Part shown: one piece after another, positions 41,723-54,100 of the stretch
Numbering within the stretch: the stretch's first letter is position 1
Layout: each line of letters begins with the position of its first letter
Origin: Larimichthys crocea
Lineage: Eukaryota; Chordata; Actinopteri; Sciaenidae
Reading direction: 5' to 3'
Length of the DNA stretch: 64,000 nucleotides
Assembly: GCF_000972845.2 (NCBI RefSeq)
Contig: NC_040016.1
Coordinates: forward strand, 5,538,701 to 5,602,700
The notes under the pieces: generated by a model
What the model was told of the DNA's origin: nothing
Seen by the model: only the letters and a program-made list of their open reading frames with translations
Databases searched by the model: none
Position numbers and translations under genes: made by a program

Positions 41723-42926
41723 CTGTTGGAGAGAGAAAGATGCAGAAGTAGTGACGGGAGCACATTATTTCTTACTCTGAATATGCCTTCAAGGCATGAA
41801 AACTTTCTCCCTCTGATTTTTCCTCCTCCTGCCTCTAATGGTGTTATTAGAAATGCAGTAACTGCAGAGAAAAAAATGGATATTGCAATTTCAAAATAAC
41901 GTCTACCCTCATTTCTCTTTGTTTTGTTTGTATCTTCTCCCTCCGTGAGAGCCGTTCTCTGTATTCCACTGCCTGCTAGCTACATTAGTTTGTAAAGTGT
42001 CTACTGGACCTCAGCTCTTGCTGTTTATTTTAGCTTGACTTAGCAGGTTTGTCTCTGAGTGGGATATTAAGCTTCAGTTTGTGCTTTCCAGCAAAACACA
42101 CTGTGGCTGGCACACAGCAGATTCAGGAGCAGATGACTAAATTATATGAAAAAAAAAAAAATCATAATGCAGTTATCATTATCTCCATGGACCTCTTCAT
42201 TATGTGCAACCCTTTACAGAAAATGTTTTCTGGTTTTGGCTCCTCTGGCTGCTTTACCTCAACCCTAATGGACAGTAAAGTGAACTCCTGCAAAATGTAG
42301 CTGCTTTTAGCTAATGCTAGCTCAGTTTGTTAGCTGGGCTGTCTGGAGCTGGTGGCGTGAGCACCAGAGGAGTGTTAATGTTTATACCACAGGTGTTTTG
42401 GACCACTGGGAAGAAGAGGCTGATGGGGAGTAAAGCCAGTGTCATGCCAGAACTGGAGCTGGCTGAGAGGGCGATGTAACTGCCTCACGCTCAGCAGCCT
42501 CTACAGACATAATGGCTGATGCGAAGAGGACTTTGACGAGAGGAAGCTAAGGAGTGAGTGACCGAGCAAGAAGATGCTGAAAGAAAACACCAAGGTGGGA
42601 CTAAGCAAAATGTCTATGTCTTGTGTTGTTGTACTTACTTGTTGTTTGGCCTGCTAGCAAAGTTGTCGACTCGCTAGTTTTTGATCAATAGTAATGTAAT
42701 CACAACAAATACTTGTGTGCAGCTGTCCATATTTACAGAAAGTGGTATTGCACTCTGAAGCTAAATAGCAAAAATATCAATTCCTTGGCAATTTTGCTTT
42801 AATTGATGAGCAAAGGAAAGGAAATTACGACGTTTAACCATATTCTGTTTGGTATTGGCTTTAGTTTTTTTTAAGGAATTCAGTAAAATCATGTGAAATG
42901 GTGTCGTGTTGTGTGATGACACCTAC
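41723..42926 (-). other. claudin-16-like intron 4
   Basis: No further exon is required by phase. An alternative hydrophobic frame near 42346-42450 was examined and set aside. Confidence 0.6.
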
Positions 42927-42991
42927 TTCCTGTCTGTATCTGGTACAAGTGTCCACACCATACCACAGCAGGCCAGCTGCACCACACACAC
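42927..42991 (-). pseudogene. claudin-16-like exon 4
   Basis: 65 bases encoding GVCGAAGLLWYGVDTCTRYR and QE. The WY/VD motif matches human CLDN16 (VWYAVDVY). The acceptor is a TG repeat ending tctcag. The donor is GAA|gtaggt, phase 0. Confidence 0.75.
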
Positions 42992-42995
42992 CTGA

Positions 42996-43022
42996 GACAC
43001 ACACACACACACACACACACAC
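42996..43022 (+). repeat. (AC)n microsatellite at claudin-16-like exon 4 acceptor
   Basis: About 13 units. On the minus strand this is a TG tract running into tctcag. Confidence 0.9.
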
Positions 43023-43230
43023 ATGCTCATAGAGATAGAAGAGTCAGAAGTTCAACACTACAACTGCTGTAAATAACAACAAACTAAATGGTGTGGAAAT
43101 GTATTTGAACCAGAGAATGATATGAATCTGAAGTAGTCACCCCCTGTGTTGAAACCACAAACCAAGCAAACTGCTTCTGGCTGGATTTGATTAAAGCTTG
43201 TTTTTGAGAGTGAGCAGCTGCAGTACAGAC

Positions 43231-43392
43231 CTCCAAACAGGCAGAGGGCGCCAGAGATCTGCAGCAGCCTGCCCTGAGCCAGCACACTGGGGATCAATGT
43301 AGTGCACCTTAGGCCAGGTATCAAGATCAGGATGGAGAACACAGACACTACACTCATCCCTACCAACGCTACTCTCATGGCCAGCAAATCAG
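43231..43392 (-). pseudogene. claudin-16-like exon 3
   Basis: Encodes ADLLAMRVALVGMSVVSVFS through GRLLQISGALCLFG, the second membrane segment, intracellular loop and third membrane segment. The acceptor tttcctcccacag is strong. The donor is GGAG|gtctgt, phase 1. Confidence 0.8.
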
Positions 43393-44165
43393 CTGTGGGA
43401 GGAAACATACACCGGACTGAAAAGTAGCTCATGGCAGGGTACAGTACACCCAGAACCTAAAATAGATCCTGACATTTAAAAAATGCAGTCAAAACAGTTT
43501 ATAAAGAGGGATCACAGATGAAGTCAAGAATAATTTCCTGTTAAATTAAGATGTGCATTTGCATGAAGGCCCATAAGGGACAGGAGCAGCAAACAAACGT
43601 GTTATGAAAGTAAATGTTTTAACTAGCTATATCCCAAGTTCATCAGCTGTTATACTGTAAACTGACATATACTACTTACATATTCATATATCAGGAATAA
43701 TAAACCTGAACTAAACTATATGATAATCTATATAACAATACCAACAGGGGCATTGTGTTATATTTAAGTGACCCAAAACTGAAAATTACACAATACAGTG
43801 AACAGCTATTAAAAGCAAGCACAACCTTTTGCAAAAACATTTGAGGCCATGTAGCGATTATAACAGATAAAAGTTAGCACTGTTTCATGAGCAGTGAACA
43901 GTGATGAGAGTGAACAAAAACCAAAAAACAACAACAAGCAAACTATAATTTTTGATCATTTAGACCCTCCCATCTCCACTGAGCATTAAGGTTTCAGTTA
44001 TCGTCATCCAATGACCGGCAGTTTCCTGTCCTGTATTTTGTATTTTGAATGCTGGTGGTTGATATACTTTAAATCACAGATAATAGCTTTGAACAACATA
44101 TCACATCAGACACCTCTGCAGTGATATTTGTGGGATTTAAACATGCAGTGGATGTGCTGCTCTTC
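43393..44165 (-). other. claudin-16-like intron 2
   Basis: AT-rich intron-like sequence. It begins with the defective donor. Confidence 0.6.
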
Positions 44166-44301
44166 CTGGCAGATTCTCCATGCAAGACACCAACACGTCA
44201 CATGTCCTCAGGCCCACCAGGATGTCATGAACACACTCCCCCCACAGTCCTCGACAGTGGGAGCTCAGACCTACTGAGGTCAGCTGATCTTTAGCTCCTT
44301 G
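44166..44301 (-). pseudogene. claudin-16-like exon 2, donor GA instead of GT
   Basis: Encodes QGAKDQLTSVGLSSHCRGLW then GECVHDILVGLRTCDVLVSC and MENLP, the core of the first extracellular loop. The acceptor is cctggtccag. At the point where the alignment and phase require a donor, the sequence is CCAG|gaagagcag. Inserting one T would give a consensus donor. Read-through reaches a stop at 44137. Confidence 0.75.
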
Positions 44302-44473
44302 CTGGACCAGGAGACACATTCACATGTGTGAAAAGTCTGACAGCTAACATGAGAATTATGATTAAAATCAGTGAAGACGTGGTAAGAGACTACACAGTAG
44401 TGCAGTCTAGTGGTTATTTAACTCTTTCAACAACCACCACGAGGGTTAGCATTGCTTGCAGTTGAGAAGTTCA

Positions 44474-44514
44474 GTGTGTGCGTGTGTGTGTGTGTGTGTG
44501 TATGTGTGTGTGTG
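44474..44514 (+). repeat. (GT)n microsatellite in claudin-16-like intron 1
   Basis: Imperfect GT repeat directly after the exon 1 donor on the minus strand. Confidence 0.9.
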
Positions 44515-44529
44515 CAGACATGCTCCTAC

Positions 44530-44634
44530 CCTCCAACAGTCCTTTCCAGCAGCAGCGATTAGCAGCAGCAGGCTTGCCAGTGCTATCAGCAGCCCCAGGA
44601 CCTGAATCTATCCTCTGTTCATCCTGTCCTCCAT
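44530..44634 (-). pseudogene. claudin-16-like exon 1 with in-frame TAG
   Basis: Starts ATGGAGGACAGG. The ninth codon is TAG (44608-44610), followed by an uninterrupted hydrophobic segment IQVLGLLIALASLLLLIAAA and GKDCWR. The donor is AGG|gtagga, phase 0. TAG could come from TGG by one substitution. Confidence 0.65.
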
Positions 44635-45344
44635 TCAGTTGGCGGAAAAATTAACAACTTCCATCATAAAAACATCACAAGTGACTTTGTAAATGCTGAT
44701 TTCCAGAAAGGACCGTGTTTCAGTGATGAAGAGAAGTATTCTCTGATGGACTTACCAAGCACTTCTGAAATAATAGGTTTTATATGGAGTTAATGACCCA
44801 TGCTCTCATGACACCTCGTCAACACATGTGTGAAGAACAATTCAGATCCTTTAGTTAAGTCAGAGTATTTTGCAGGAAAAAGAACAATAACATATGTATT
44901 CAGAGTCAGAGCTACCACTGAGGACACCAAGACCTTGTCCTCTGTTTTGTGAATTTTGTGAGCGTTAGCAATCTGAGGGGAGTCTACATGCTGCACACAT
45001 GGTCAGCTTTTTAGAATTGATTTCAGTGTTTCCAGCACTCGTAGACGCAATATTTTCAAATTTGATTACTTTTAGGCCAACAGAACAAATAAACGTTTCA
45101 GCATTTCATCCCAAGACTTTTATTCCTGGTACCTTTGGCTTTGAAACACCTTCAAACATTCCTATTGAGAAATACAATTTCAAGACAGGTAACCAAACAA
45201 ACAAACAAAACAAAAAAACATGAAAAACTCAAGAACTGTTGAGGGGTGAATTAGACATATTTCTAAAATTCAAGCTATATATACATATATATTAGATTGT
45301 TAATACAATACATAGCATTTTACTGTTATACCTGGTCAAGGTGG

Positions 45345-45560
45345 AACTAATTTTAAAGGAAATGTTAAACATTTTTCTGGTGGAGAGATCGATGAGAAGA
45401 CTCCACTCTCATATCTATCCGTTTAATATGAAGCTACTACAGCCAGCAGGTAGTTATCTCAATTTAGCATACATTCTGAAAATGGGGAAACAGCTAACTT
45501 GGCTGCAACAAAATTTACCTATCAGTACATTACACTGTGTTAAATTTTATAAGCTTTATA
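45345..45560 (+). repeat. dispersed percomorph repeat D, copy 2
   Basis: Contains gagatcgatgagaagactcc, ctctcatatctatccgttta, atatgaagctactacagcca and ggggaaacagctaacttggc, the interior of the family seen at 36225-36500. Confidence 0.6.
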
Positions 45561-47146
45561 TGTCTTATATGTTACGTTTTTTTTATCTCACGGCTAAATG
45601 TCACTGTCAGATAAATGTAGTGCAATAAATACACAATATAAGTAGTTTAAGGTAGCATGAAATGTATATATATTCAAATAGAAGTAGCTAAGATCTGTAC
45701 TTGAGTTCTGTTGCCTCCCACAGAAATCCATCCAAATTCATGTGTACACGCTCTTTAGACATAAAAATGTCCATTATTAGGGCAGATTCAGAAGAATTGT
45801 TTTTATAATAGGTATAACCAAACTGAATTTTGATGGGTGAAGATCTGTGGACAAGAGAAGATGACTGTGGTCAAACTGAAGCAAAAAAAAAAGAAAAGAA
45901 TCTCACAGCTCATGATGAAGTGAAAAAAACTCAGTCTGATATTATACAACTCCAATTTCGAATATGAAAAGATAATGCTTAAAACAACTTCCATAACTTC
46001 GATGGTTACTGTACTTCTAAAAAACATTTTATGGCAACAAAGAAATTGCATTAGGGCCTATCTTTTAATGAGCACAGTTTCTTCAACTGTTTAAAATTAT
46101 CTCCTCCTGTGGTGAAACAGCCTTTCTTTAAATATCTGGGGAAAAAAAAAAATCATAGTAGTAATCTTGCAGCTGTCATGAGGGTAATGAACAGTGCTGT
46201 GGAACTATTGGAAAAAACACTTACCTCTCAGAAAATGTTTTATTTCAGGACTGGCACAAAGTGGCTCTGTTCATTTCCCAAAAAGAGAAACGTGGGAGAA
46301 TTTTTGGTAGAAAAGCACAGCATCAGAGTGTGTGCACGAGTGTGTGTCTTTGCCCTTGATCATTTCCAAATTAAGTGGTGTAGGCCAGTGTTAGCAGGGT
46401 TTCGCAGAGGGCTGAAATTAAGAGTCTAAACACATTAACCACGCATGACCTTCATAACTGCACTATGACTTTCCATTGTGCTCTCCTCTCTGTGAGAATA
46501 TTCACCCCTGTCTCAACTCTGACTTAAAAGAAGAAGAAGGAACAATCGGAAAGAAAATCTGCCTCATTTGAAGACATTTTCTTCCATTTAACACTGTTCA
46601 GATGTGATGAGGAGATATGTGTGAGGAGATGACAAGATAAAAAAGGAAAACATTTAAATGCATCATGGAGGAAGGAGGGAGAGTGAGAGACAGAGAGACA
46701 GACGGAGGGATAGACAGACACAGAGTGAGAGAGGGAGACTCGAGCCATATTGAGATGTTCAGATGGATTATGGAGTGAAAATGCCAGCGGGCTCGGTGCC
46801 AGCTGCCTGCGAGCTGCTGCTGACAGGCTGAAGAGGGCAGTGTTTGTCTTCCTACTGCAGCACACCTCACTGAGAAGACTGATAAAAAAAAGAAACTGCT
46901 CTTATCCATAATTACTTTCAGTGATATACTGAATCCAGAAAGCTCTCTGCATATTAATATGGAGCATTAATAGGTTTCACAATAATTAAAAGTGAAAAAA
47001 AAAATCATTTAGAATTTACAAAGATTAGTTCAGGTCTTATAAATAAATGTGCTTTAATATAAATAGAGGGATTTGGTTGCAAGCGTTTCTGCTGGGCTGG
47101 TCATTAGTAATGGAGTTGAACGGAAGTCACAGTGACAAGTTAGTCA

Positions 47147-47149
<3 letters not shown>

Positions 47150-47188
<39 letters not shown>
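47150..47188 (+). repeat. (GT)n microsatellite
   Basis: About 19 GT units. Antisense His-Thr ORF here is an artefact. Confidence 0.95.
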
Positions 47189-47192
<4 letters not shown>

Positions 47193-48422
47193 TGTTTGAA
47201 TATGGATATGGGCAGTTTTTGTCCTTGTATGCGCGTGCATATCTGTCGCTTTGTGTGTTTTTGTGAATCCACGCAGGTGTTTGTGTGCTATTTATGCGTT
47301 TGCACGGACACACGTCGGGATCTGGGTTTCTATGCATTGCTGTTTCTGTGTGTCTGCCTATATTTTCACGTCTCACTCCTTCCCAACCTTCTCCTTGCAT
47401 TACTGCACTCTGTCTCCTAACAATATGGCTTAAAGCTTCATAATCACCTATTGATTCCTCATCATCATTACCACAGTTAGACCTGTATATGAAGCCTGAT
47501 CTGAATGGGAGGCTGAGGCGGAGCTGTATGGGACCATTGCACCCTGCCTTTGATTCGAACAAGGTCAGAGGAATCGATCTCCTTTGATCGGAGACTTGCT
47601 AAAGAGAAACAACAATTTCCACAGGCGTAGCAGGCAGAGCGCACGGTCTGGAGCTTCTCTTCACTCCAAAGTGGAGTGGAGCTAGTTAGAGACCACACAT
47701 GGAAAAAGAAATCAGGTTCTTTCATGAATCTTTCTGCTTTTATTGCACATTTTTAAAAAGTGCACACTTTATTGTATCAGTGGCCACCTGCTGTAGTTTC
47801 TTGCTCACCTTTTCACCAAGTCAAAATGTAAATAAAACATTACTGATTTTATTTGCTAGCTTTATGACTCTTCTCTGTCTCTGCTACTGCTACATATTTA
47901 ATTAGTTACGATTATACTATGTTATGTGTTGAAAAATGACTGCGACTGTATGCTGCAAGCTGGATGTGAGGGTTTACCTGTGATTCCCATGTGAGTGTGT
48001 TTTCCTGGTATGCGGTTGGGTTGAGGGTGGTAGATGAGTGTATGAGGTAGGTTTGACTCACCAATAGCCACGAGACAGGACTCTTGATCAACCACGTGAC
48101 ACAACACCCTGCTGTGAAGCTGGTGCTGAAGAGGCTGGTAGGTCTCTTCTGACTTTGGTCAGCCTGTTTTTCTCTTAATGTAGATCGCTTAGATTTGTTT
48201 TATTGCTACACAATCCTAGACAACAAGTCTGATGGGGGGTAATATAACACATGAAAACAACTAAATTGATACAGGAGGACCCCGGACGTAATATCTAATT
48301 AAATTCTGGTTTTAATCACTGTATTTACATTCGCTGAGTTACAGTAACATGTCTGCTTTAGACTTAAATGAACAATAATAGATAGAAATACATTCAATTA
48401 GGTAAGTGGGCCTGTTAAAATG

Positions 48423-48468
48423 TATAGTATAGTATAGTATAGTATAGTATAGTATAGTATAGTATAGA
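48423..48468 (+). repeat. (AGTAT)n microsatellite
   Basis: About nine perfect units of agtat. Confidence 0.95.
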
Positions 48469-48659
48469 GTATATGACCTATTGCTGGCAATGGACTGCAT
48501 CATAGCTGATGAGATGAAGGGAAAAAAGTAAAAAAAAAAATGTGTTGTGTATTAAACTGGGCCAACTACACTTTCAAAAAATGATCAAAAAATAATTTGA
48601 CAGCCCCACTGCAGTAACTCTGAGTGCCCCCATGGAGATTGTAGATTCCCTGTTGAAGG

Positions 48660-49001
48660 TTCAGCATCTATTATGCTCTATTATATCTGTTATATCATAC
48701 CACTTACCTCTGCCTTATTATTATTAATCGTGCCACTTTCACCTTTAGTACTCATCCTTGCACACCTGTACACGTGTATGTTATTTGTTATTGCTTTACT
48801 GTATAGACTAAAGGATACTTTGGTCTGTTGTTGTTTTGCCTTTTCTATTTTTATTTTTATCCTCTACAGTATTGTACTTCTGTAGTGTATGTTACACCCT
48901 TGCTGCAGGAACAAAAGAATTTCCCAATTGTGGGATAAATAAAGTCTAATCTAATCTAATCTAATCTAATCTAATCTAATCTAATCTAATCTAATCTAAT
49001 T
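48660..49001 (+). mobile_element. 3' end of a non-LTR retroelement with (CTAAT)n tail
   Basis: The segment ends gaatttcccaattgtgggat, then aaataaag and about 13 units of ctaat (48939-49001). A stem-forming cccaattgtggg before a short tandem tail is typical of fish LINE 3' ends. No reverse transcriptase frame is left. The left boundary is approximate. Confidence 0.55.
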
Positions 49002-50000
49002 TATATTTTTTGAGTTCTTGTCTTCTGTGTTGAACATCATTAAATGTTTAACATCACTGAGAGCGGCTTCCTGTCGCTCATTCCGAGCTGCTTGCCACAA
49101 TGTATTATTTTATTGTATTCTCCACAACCATTACGCAACCTCCAGAAATTGTCTGTCAACATGCTTGAGGGTCCTGACCCCAAGCTGAACCTGAAGAACT
49201 TCTGTCCTAATCAAAACAAAAAGACTGAAGGGCACCACACACTTGAGATGTGTGACGCACACCCTGCACCCACTGTTTTCTACATAAACCCACGCACTGG
49301 TGGTGTCTTGACGTGTGGCCGATGTGCAGACCTACAACGTGTCAGAACACGCCGCTGTCACATTTGTCAGCACTGACGTGCATCACTTTTCCTGGCGTGC
49401 AGCGATTTTGCTCCCCAGATCCCCTCGACTACCTGTCCTACTTCTTCTGCATGGTATTCATCGTGTGCTACAAGTATGTCAGTGTGTGTTGCACTTTATT
49501 ATAACTTGGAATTTTCCTTTTTAATGAGATCATCCACATTGTTGTTGTGAGAGAATTCAATTGCATGTGTAGAAACATGAAACAGTTCCAGGGAAAACTT
49601 CATTCTATTGCATGATGTTTTCAGTGCTATAACTTTACCACTTGGCTTCACCAGAGATGGAAATATTCAAATACTACATGTAGTGATGTCTTCAGACAAA
49701 GCCAAAAAGTCACAGAAGAGAAACAGAGAAACAATAAATGTCAGCTTGCTTGGCAGGAGGAAGGCGGTAAGATGCAGTTGAAAGCTATTATATGGACCTT
49801 TAATTGATTTTGTTGTCAAACTCCAGCTTCCAAGGTCAGGAAGATGCTTTAGATTTTTTTTCCTGAACCCACTGCGACAGAAAAACACAGAGTGAAACCT
49901 TAATGCCAAAAATCAGTCTCTCGCCATTTGTGTCTCATCAGCCTCTGAGAAACAATTAGAGGATTCAGAGGAGATGAAAAGTAATGTAGTCCTTCAAACT

Positions 50001-51064
50001 TTCACGATTCAAACTGTGACGTGTTGCTGCTGCTCGCGGCTCTGTTGCCTTGGGCAGCATCACAAATAAAGACATCTCCGCATCTGTTCTGTTGTCTTGC
50101 TGATCTTTGAAGTCTTTCCATTGAGAGACGACAGCGCTGAAGATTCAAGCTTGTTTTTTTATTTATTTTTTATTTATTATCATACTCTGTGTTTGCTTGA
50201 GACTTTCCTGAGATCTCTTTCTGTTTTTTTTTTTCTATATGGCTGAAGGCAGAGCTGTGCCTACCATGCTTCACTGCACCTATACAATCCAAAATAGCCT
50301 GAGGAATTGGGAATAATTATCTAAATTTGCCTCCACTTGTCATGCTGGACCACAGATGAGGCCTTTCTCGATCTGTTCTTCAAACACAGCCTGAAAATGA
50401 AACAATGTTTTCTCACGTAACTGTTACCTGCTTGCCAAAGGTTTGTTGTAGCGTTAGTGCTGACTCCAAGGACTCCAATCATTATATTAGCTGCACACAA
50501 GTGATTACTTCCAGTTGCAATCACCAGAATCAAACGCTGGCAAGCGTTCATGCACAGATGCACACACACACTCGTTCGGAAGTACAAACACAGTTGAACC
50601 CACAATAACTTAGAGATCCAGTTAAAAGCGTGTTTGGGAGATCTCTACAGCTGCACGCCCGGCAGCTGACAGCTGGAGTGTTTGTGTGATAGAAAGAGTG
50701 TTTGTCAGTGTGCGTGATGTGCGACCGAGTACGCATGATAAGCTGTGAGTGATTATCATTGTTGTCGTATCACAGTTTATCACGCCGTGGGAGAACAGTT
50801 ACACTCACCTGGCCATGTTTTCCCTGGAAGCATCATCATTCTGATATGCACACACACGCACACACGCCACACACATTTAGAGGCGCAAAACGTAATCTAA
50901 TCTGTGTGTTTTTTCTCTGCTGCAATAATACAACGGCCTAATTGGCTCTGACAACTTGGCCAACTCAATTCCAGCCAGCCTCGTCCAGAATTTCTCTCTA
51001 TGTCTCTAATTAGGTCCAATCAGCTGGAGTGATATTTATCGATCCACCTCATCCCTCTTTCTCA

Positions 51065-51102
<38 letters not shown>

Positions 51103-54100
51103 AACACACGTACTATCTCTCCCTCCTTCATACCGTCCTCCCTTAAGTCTTCCTGCATCGCTTTTCTGAAGGAGACTGTGTTCCTCCTCTCTTTGGCTAA
51201 TTTTAGTATGAGTAAAATAATTATGATTGATGCAGGTGCCTTTCTCTTCCTTCAAAGCTTTTTAAATAGATAAACTCAGCACACACACACGCACACACAC
51301 AAAAAGGAAGCAAGAAGCTAATTAGCGTGCGAGGATGAGCGAGGAGAGAGGCCTTATCGAGCCGTTATCAGTTCGCCTGCCCCACAGCTTTAAACATCAT
51401 ATTAGATATCTTAATCGTTCATTCTGACAGGGACGTCAGGGACAAACTTTCTCATTTTCGCGGCCAATTGATGTGCTCTATTTTTCCACCCTCTGGTTCC
51501 TAACTCTTTTTTTTTCTCTCCTTTTCTTTTTTTGAGAGACACACAGCCGTCAGCGACGTGTTGGGAATGCTCGATGCTTTAATTCATCTAAACAACCTTT
51601 CAGCCTCGCTCCGAATGTAAAGCTATGTTTGAGAGTCTGAGCAAAGTCGGTGCTTGTGTCATTTCGGGGGTATTGACGTGCCAGCCCCGCTGCTTCAAGA
51701 CACGTCTGCAATGACATTGGAGCTGATGGTTGTTTCTCCAAGTCTGTGATAGGATAGTGGGCAGATAAAAGGAAAGGCTAGGAGAGAGATTAACTGCACA
51801 TACAGTGTGTCAGAGTGCAGCGCTGGCTATGGGTATGATTAAGGTGAAATCAAGTACATCTAGACCACACTACATATGACCGTCCTGGATGCCCTAGTTG
51901 GTCTAGCATGACCAGTAGATTATTGTGGCTAGAGGGAACCCACACACAGGAAAGTTGAAAATATAAACTCACCAGGTGAAAGGAAATGATTTTAGGAGAA
52001 GTCAGGCGGGTGGAAAGTACAAACACGGGAGGATACCAAGGACATCAGAAGAACTACTGTTTGTATTTCTTCACAACAAAAGGCACTCCATTATTGTATT
52101 GGAGTCAATACTAATAATGTAAAATAAAAAATGTGTTTTTTTTTCTGTGTATTTTTACACTATTTTTTTCTTCATCATTTTTAAAAAAAAGAGTAGTTTT
52201 TCTTTTGTTTTGCTGGAATGCTGGATTCATCAGAATATAATACATAATACATTGGAAATACAAACACATTTCCTCAGTTGTGATATTTTCATTTGGAAAA
52301 GAGTCTGTCTGTGTGTGTGGAAAATCTCTAAATTAAGCCCCTCGAAGGTGGCCAAAAATGTGTGCCACAAACCAAAAACCGTAATGACCATCAGCATTCT
52401 CATCTCGTAGACAATTTCCTTGCTGATTTTCAGGCAATAATTCTATAAGCTTTGGCCCCTGGGAGTTAGAGAAAGAACATGTGCTCCCTGCTCTTTTTGG
52501 AAATTTCTCTTCTCAAATTAACATGGGAGTAGATTGGTCAGTAGATGCGTGTTGCTGGCACATCTTTGTGTATGATCCCAAAACTATAAAAATGACAGCT
52601 TCAGCAGTGTTATCACTGCTACCGCCTCGAATGTTTTTTGATACCTTTTTTGTGTTTGTGCGACAAAAACTGTGGGAGGAGTAGCATGCCAAAAAAAGGG
52701 CATAAGAATCATAAGAATAGTATATAGTCTGCTCTTTCAGGCACACTCAATGAACAGATTTTAAATCATGTCAATCACTACACTGACTTGTAATCAAGTG
52801 AAAGGTGTCTGTCATTCCCACTTGGACAGTGGATCAGGACAAATGTGTAATGCTTTACAGCATAAGGTCACACAACATCTACTATTTCACTGATTTTGGT
52901 GAAACGATCATATTTTATGGAGAAAATGTCCATGCGCCATCTCAACTCTCTGTGATTTACAGTCTTTCCTGATGAACAGTGAAGTAAACTGTACGGTCTA
53001 GACCTGCTCTATCTAACTTTTTTCTCACTGTGTACTACTTGCCCAGCAACAAACAGCAGACAGACAGAGCTAACTGTTAGATCAGGAGCGTTGGGTGACT
53101 TTCATTTGTCATCTGACCAGAATCACCATTTATGATTTAATGATAGGATCCTGGCTCAGGGCTAGATAAACGTCAGATGAAAAGTCATGCTCCCTTATTT
53201 AGAATGATGGTACCTGGATCAAAAGTTTAAAGTCTAAAGCCACGCTTCGAATCTGAAGCTCCTGCGTGTCAGCAGTGATCCACAAAATCCTGACAGGGTG
53301 GACAGGGTCACCTGTAAACCTCAGTCTAATTTTGAAGGCCAATGCAACAAAGTCTTTTTTAATAAAGCAGCAGGTTGCTGTCATCACTTTCTCCCAGTTG
53401 GAGGAGTCCAACCTTTAACTCTACTTTCCCTCTTACTTACTCTTTCATACTGAGGTGAGTAAGAAGCAGCGCTCGCAGAGGCTTTCTGACCTCCACATAA
53501 CCCTGATTTAAGACAGAATGATGCTTTCTGATCTCTGCTGCTCGGCCCAAACCTCCCTCTCCCTGTCTGTGTCAGTGTCTCTCTCCCCCGCTCTCTCTCT
53601 CTCTGTTCTGTGCTGTGTGTGTACAGGCTGGCTGTTTGTGTACCTGCAAACTGACAGACTCTGCTTTGATCAGGTCCGAGCCCGGGGGGCAACACACCGC
53701 TGGCCCTCCTCTCTAGTTGTCTGTATGCAGACAGACACACACACACGCACACACTCAACATTCACACACACACATTACAGAGGTAGAGCGAGACGATGTG
53801 AGATAGATAGGGAGAGAAAGAGGGAGAGAGCAAAGCCTTTGATGTGCTCAACATTTTCTGTGTTCGGGTTTCAAACGGCAGCCATCAGAACGCAGCAGAA
53901 TGTAAGAGGAGAGGCTCAGAAAAGATTGGATGATGGCTGATTGACCCTTCAAACCTGGACAATCTTAACAGGGTATGATGGGAAAAAAGCACAGGGGCGG
54001 GCTCGTCGTCTCATTTCCTTTCCACTTCGACACTCGGCCCCCGATCGCCACGACGACTGACAGACATCCTCCGCCTGGCTCTTAAAGTGAGCACCCTGCT

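Larger units (their letters stand above)
41507..44634 (-). pseudogene. claudin-16-like gene, 5 exons, with two disabling lesions
   Basis: Exons in transcript order: 44634-44530, 44301-44166, 43392-43231, 42991-42927, 41722-41507 (684 nt, 227 codons plus stop if read through). It has four membrane segments, KDCW (residues 31-34) in place of the usual claudin PQW, then CRGLWGEC (51-58) and C69, and LLWYGVD closing the third membrane segment. The tail ends KTYI. KDCW, CRGLW-EC-GLRTCD and FEFG-SYW align with human CLDN16 (TDCW, CRGLWWEC, GIRTCD, YKFGWSCW). The last phases (1, 1, 0) fit exactly. Lesion 1: codon 9 is TAG, just before the first membrane segment. Lesion 2: exon 2 ends CCAG followed by gaagag, so the donor GT is missing. 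The other splice sites and frames are intact, so loss is recent, or this is a null allele or an assembly error. A fish-specific claudin name may apply. Confidence 0.75.
44635..50000. other. gene-free DNA right of the claudin-16-like locus
   Basis: No exon of ybx1 (the next gene in human) or any other family is recognised. Contains repeat D copy 2, microsatellites and a retroelement tail. A possible coding remnant near 49050-49500 has no clear identity. Confidence 0.5.

Noticed and set aside
42346..42450. Hydrophobic minus-strand frame considered as claudin-16-like exon 4
   Set aside because: It lacks the WY/VD motif and has no in-phase donor. The 42927-42991 segment satisfies motif, phase and both splice sites.
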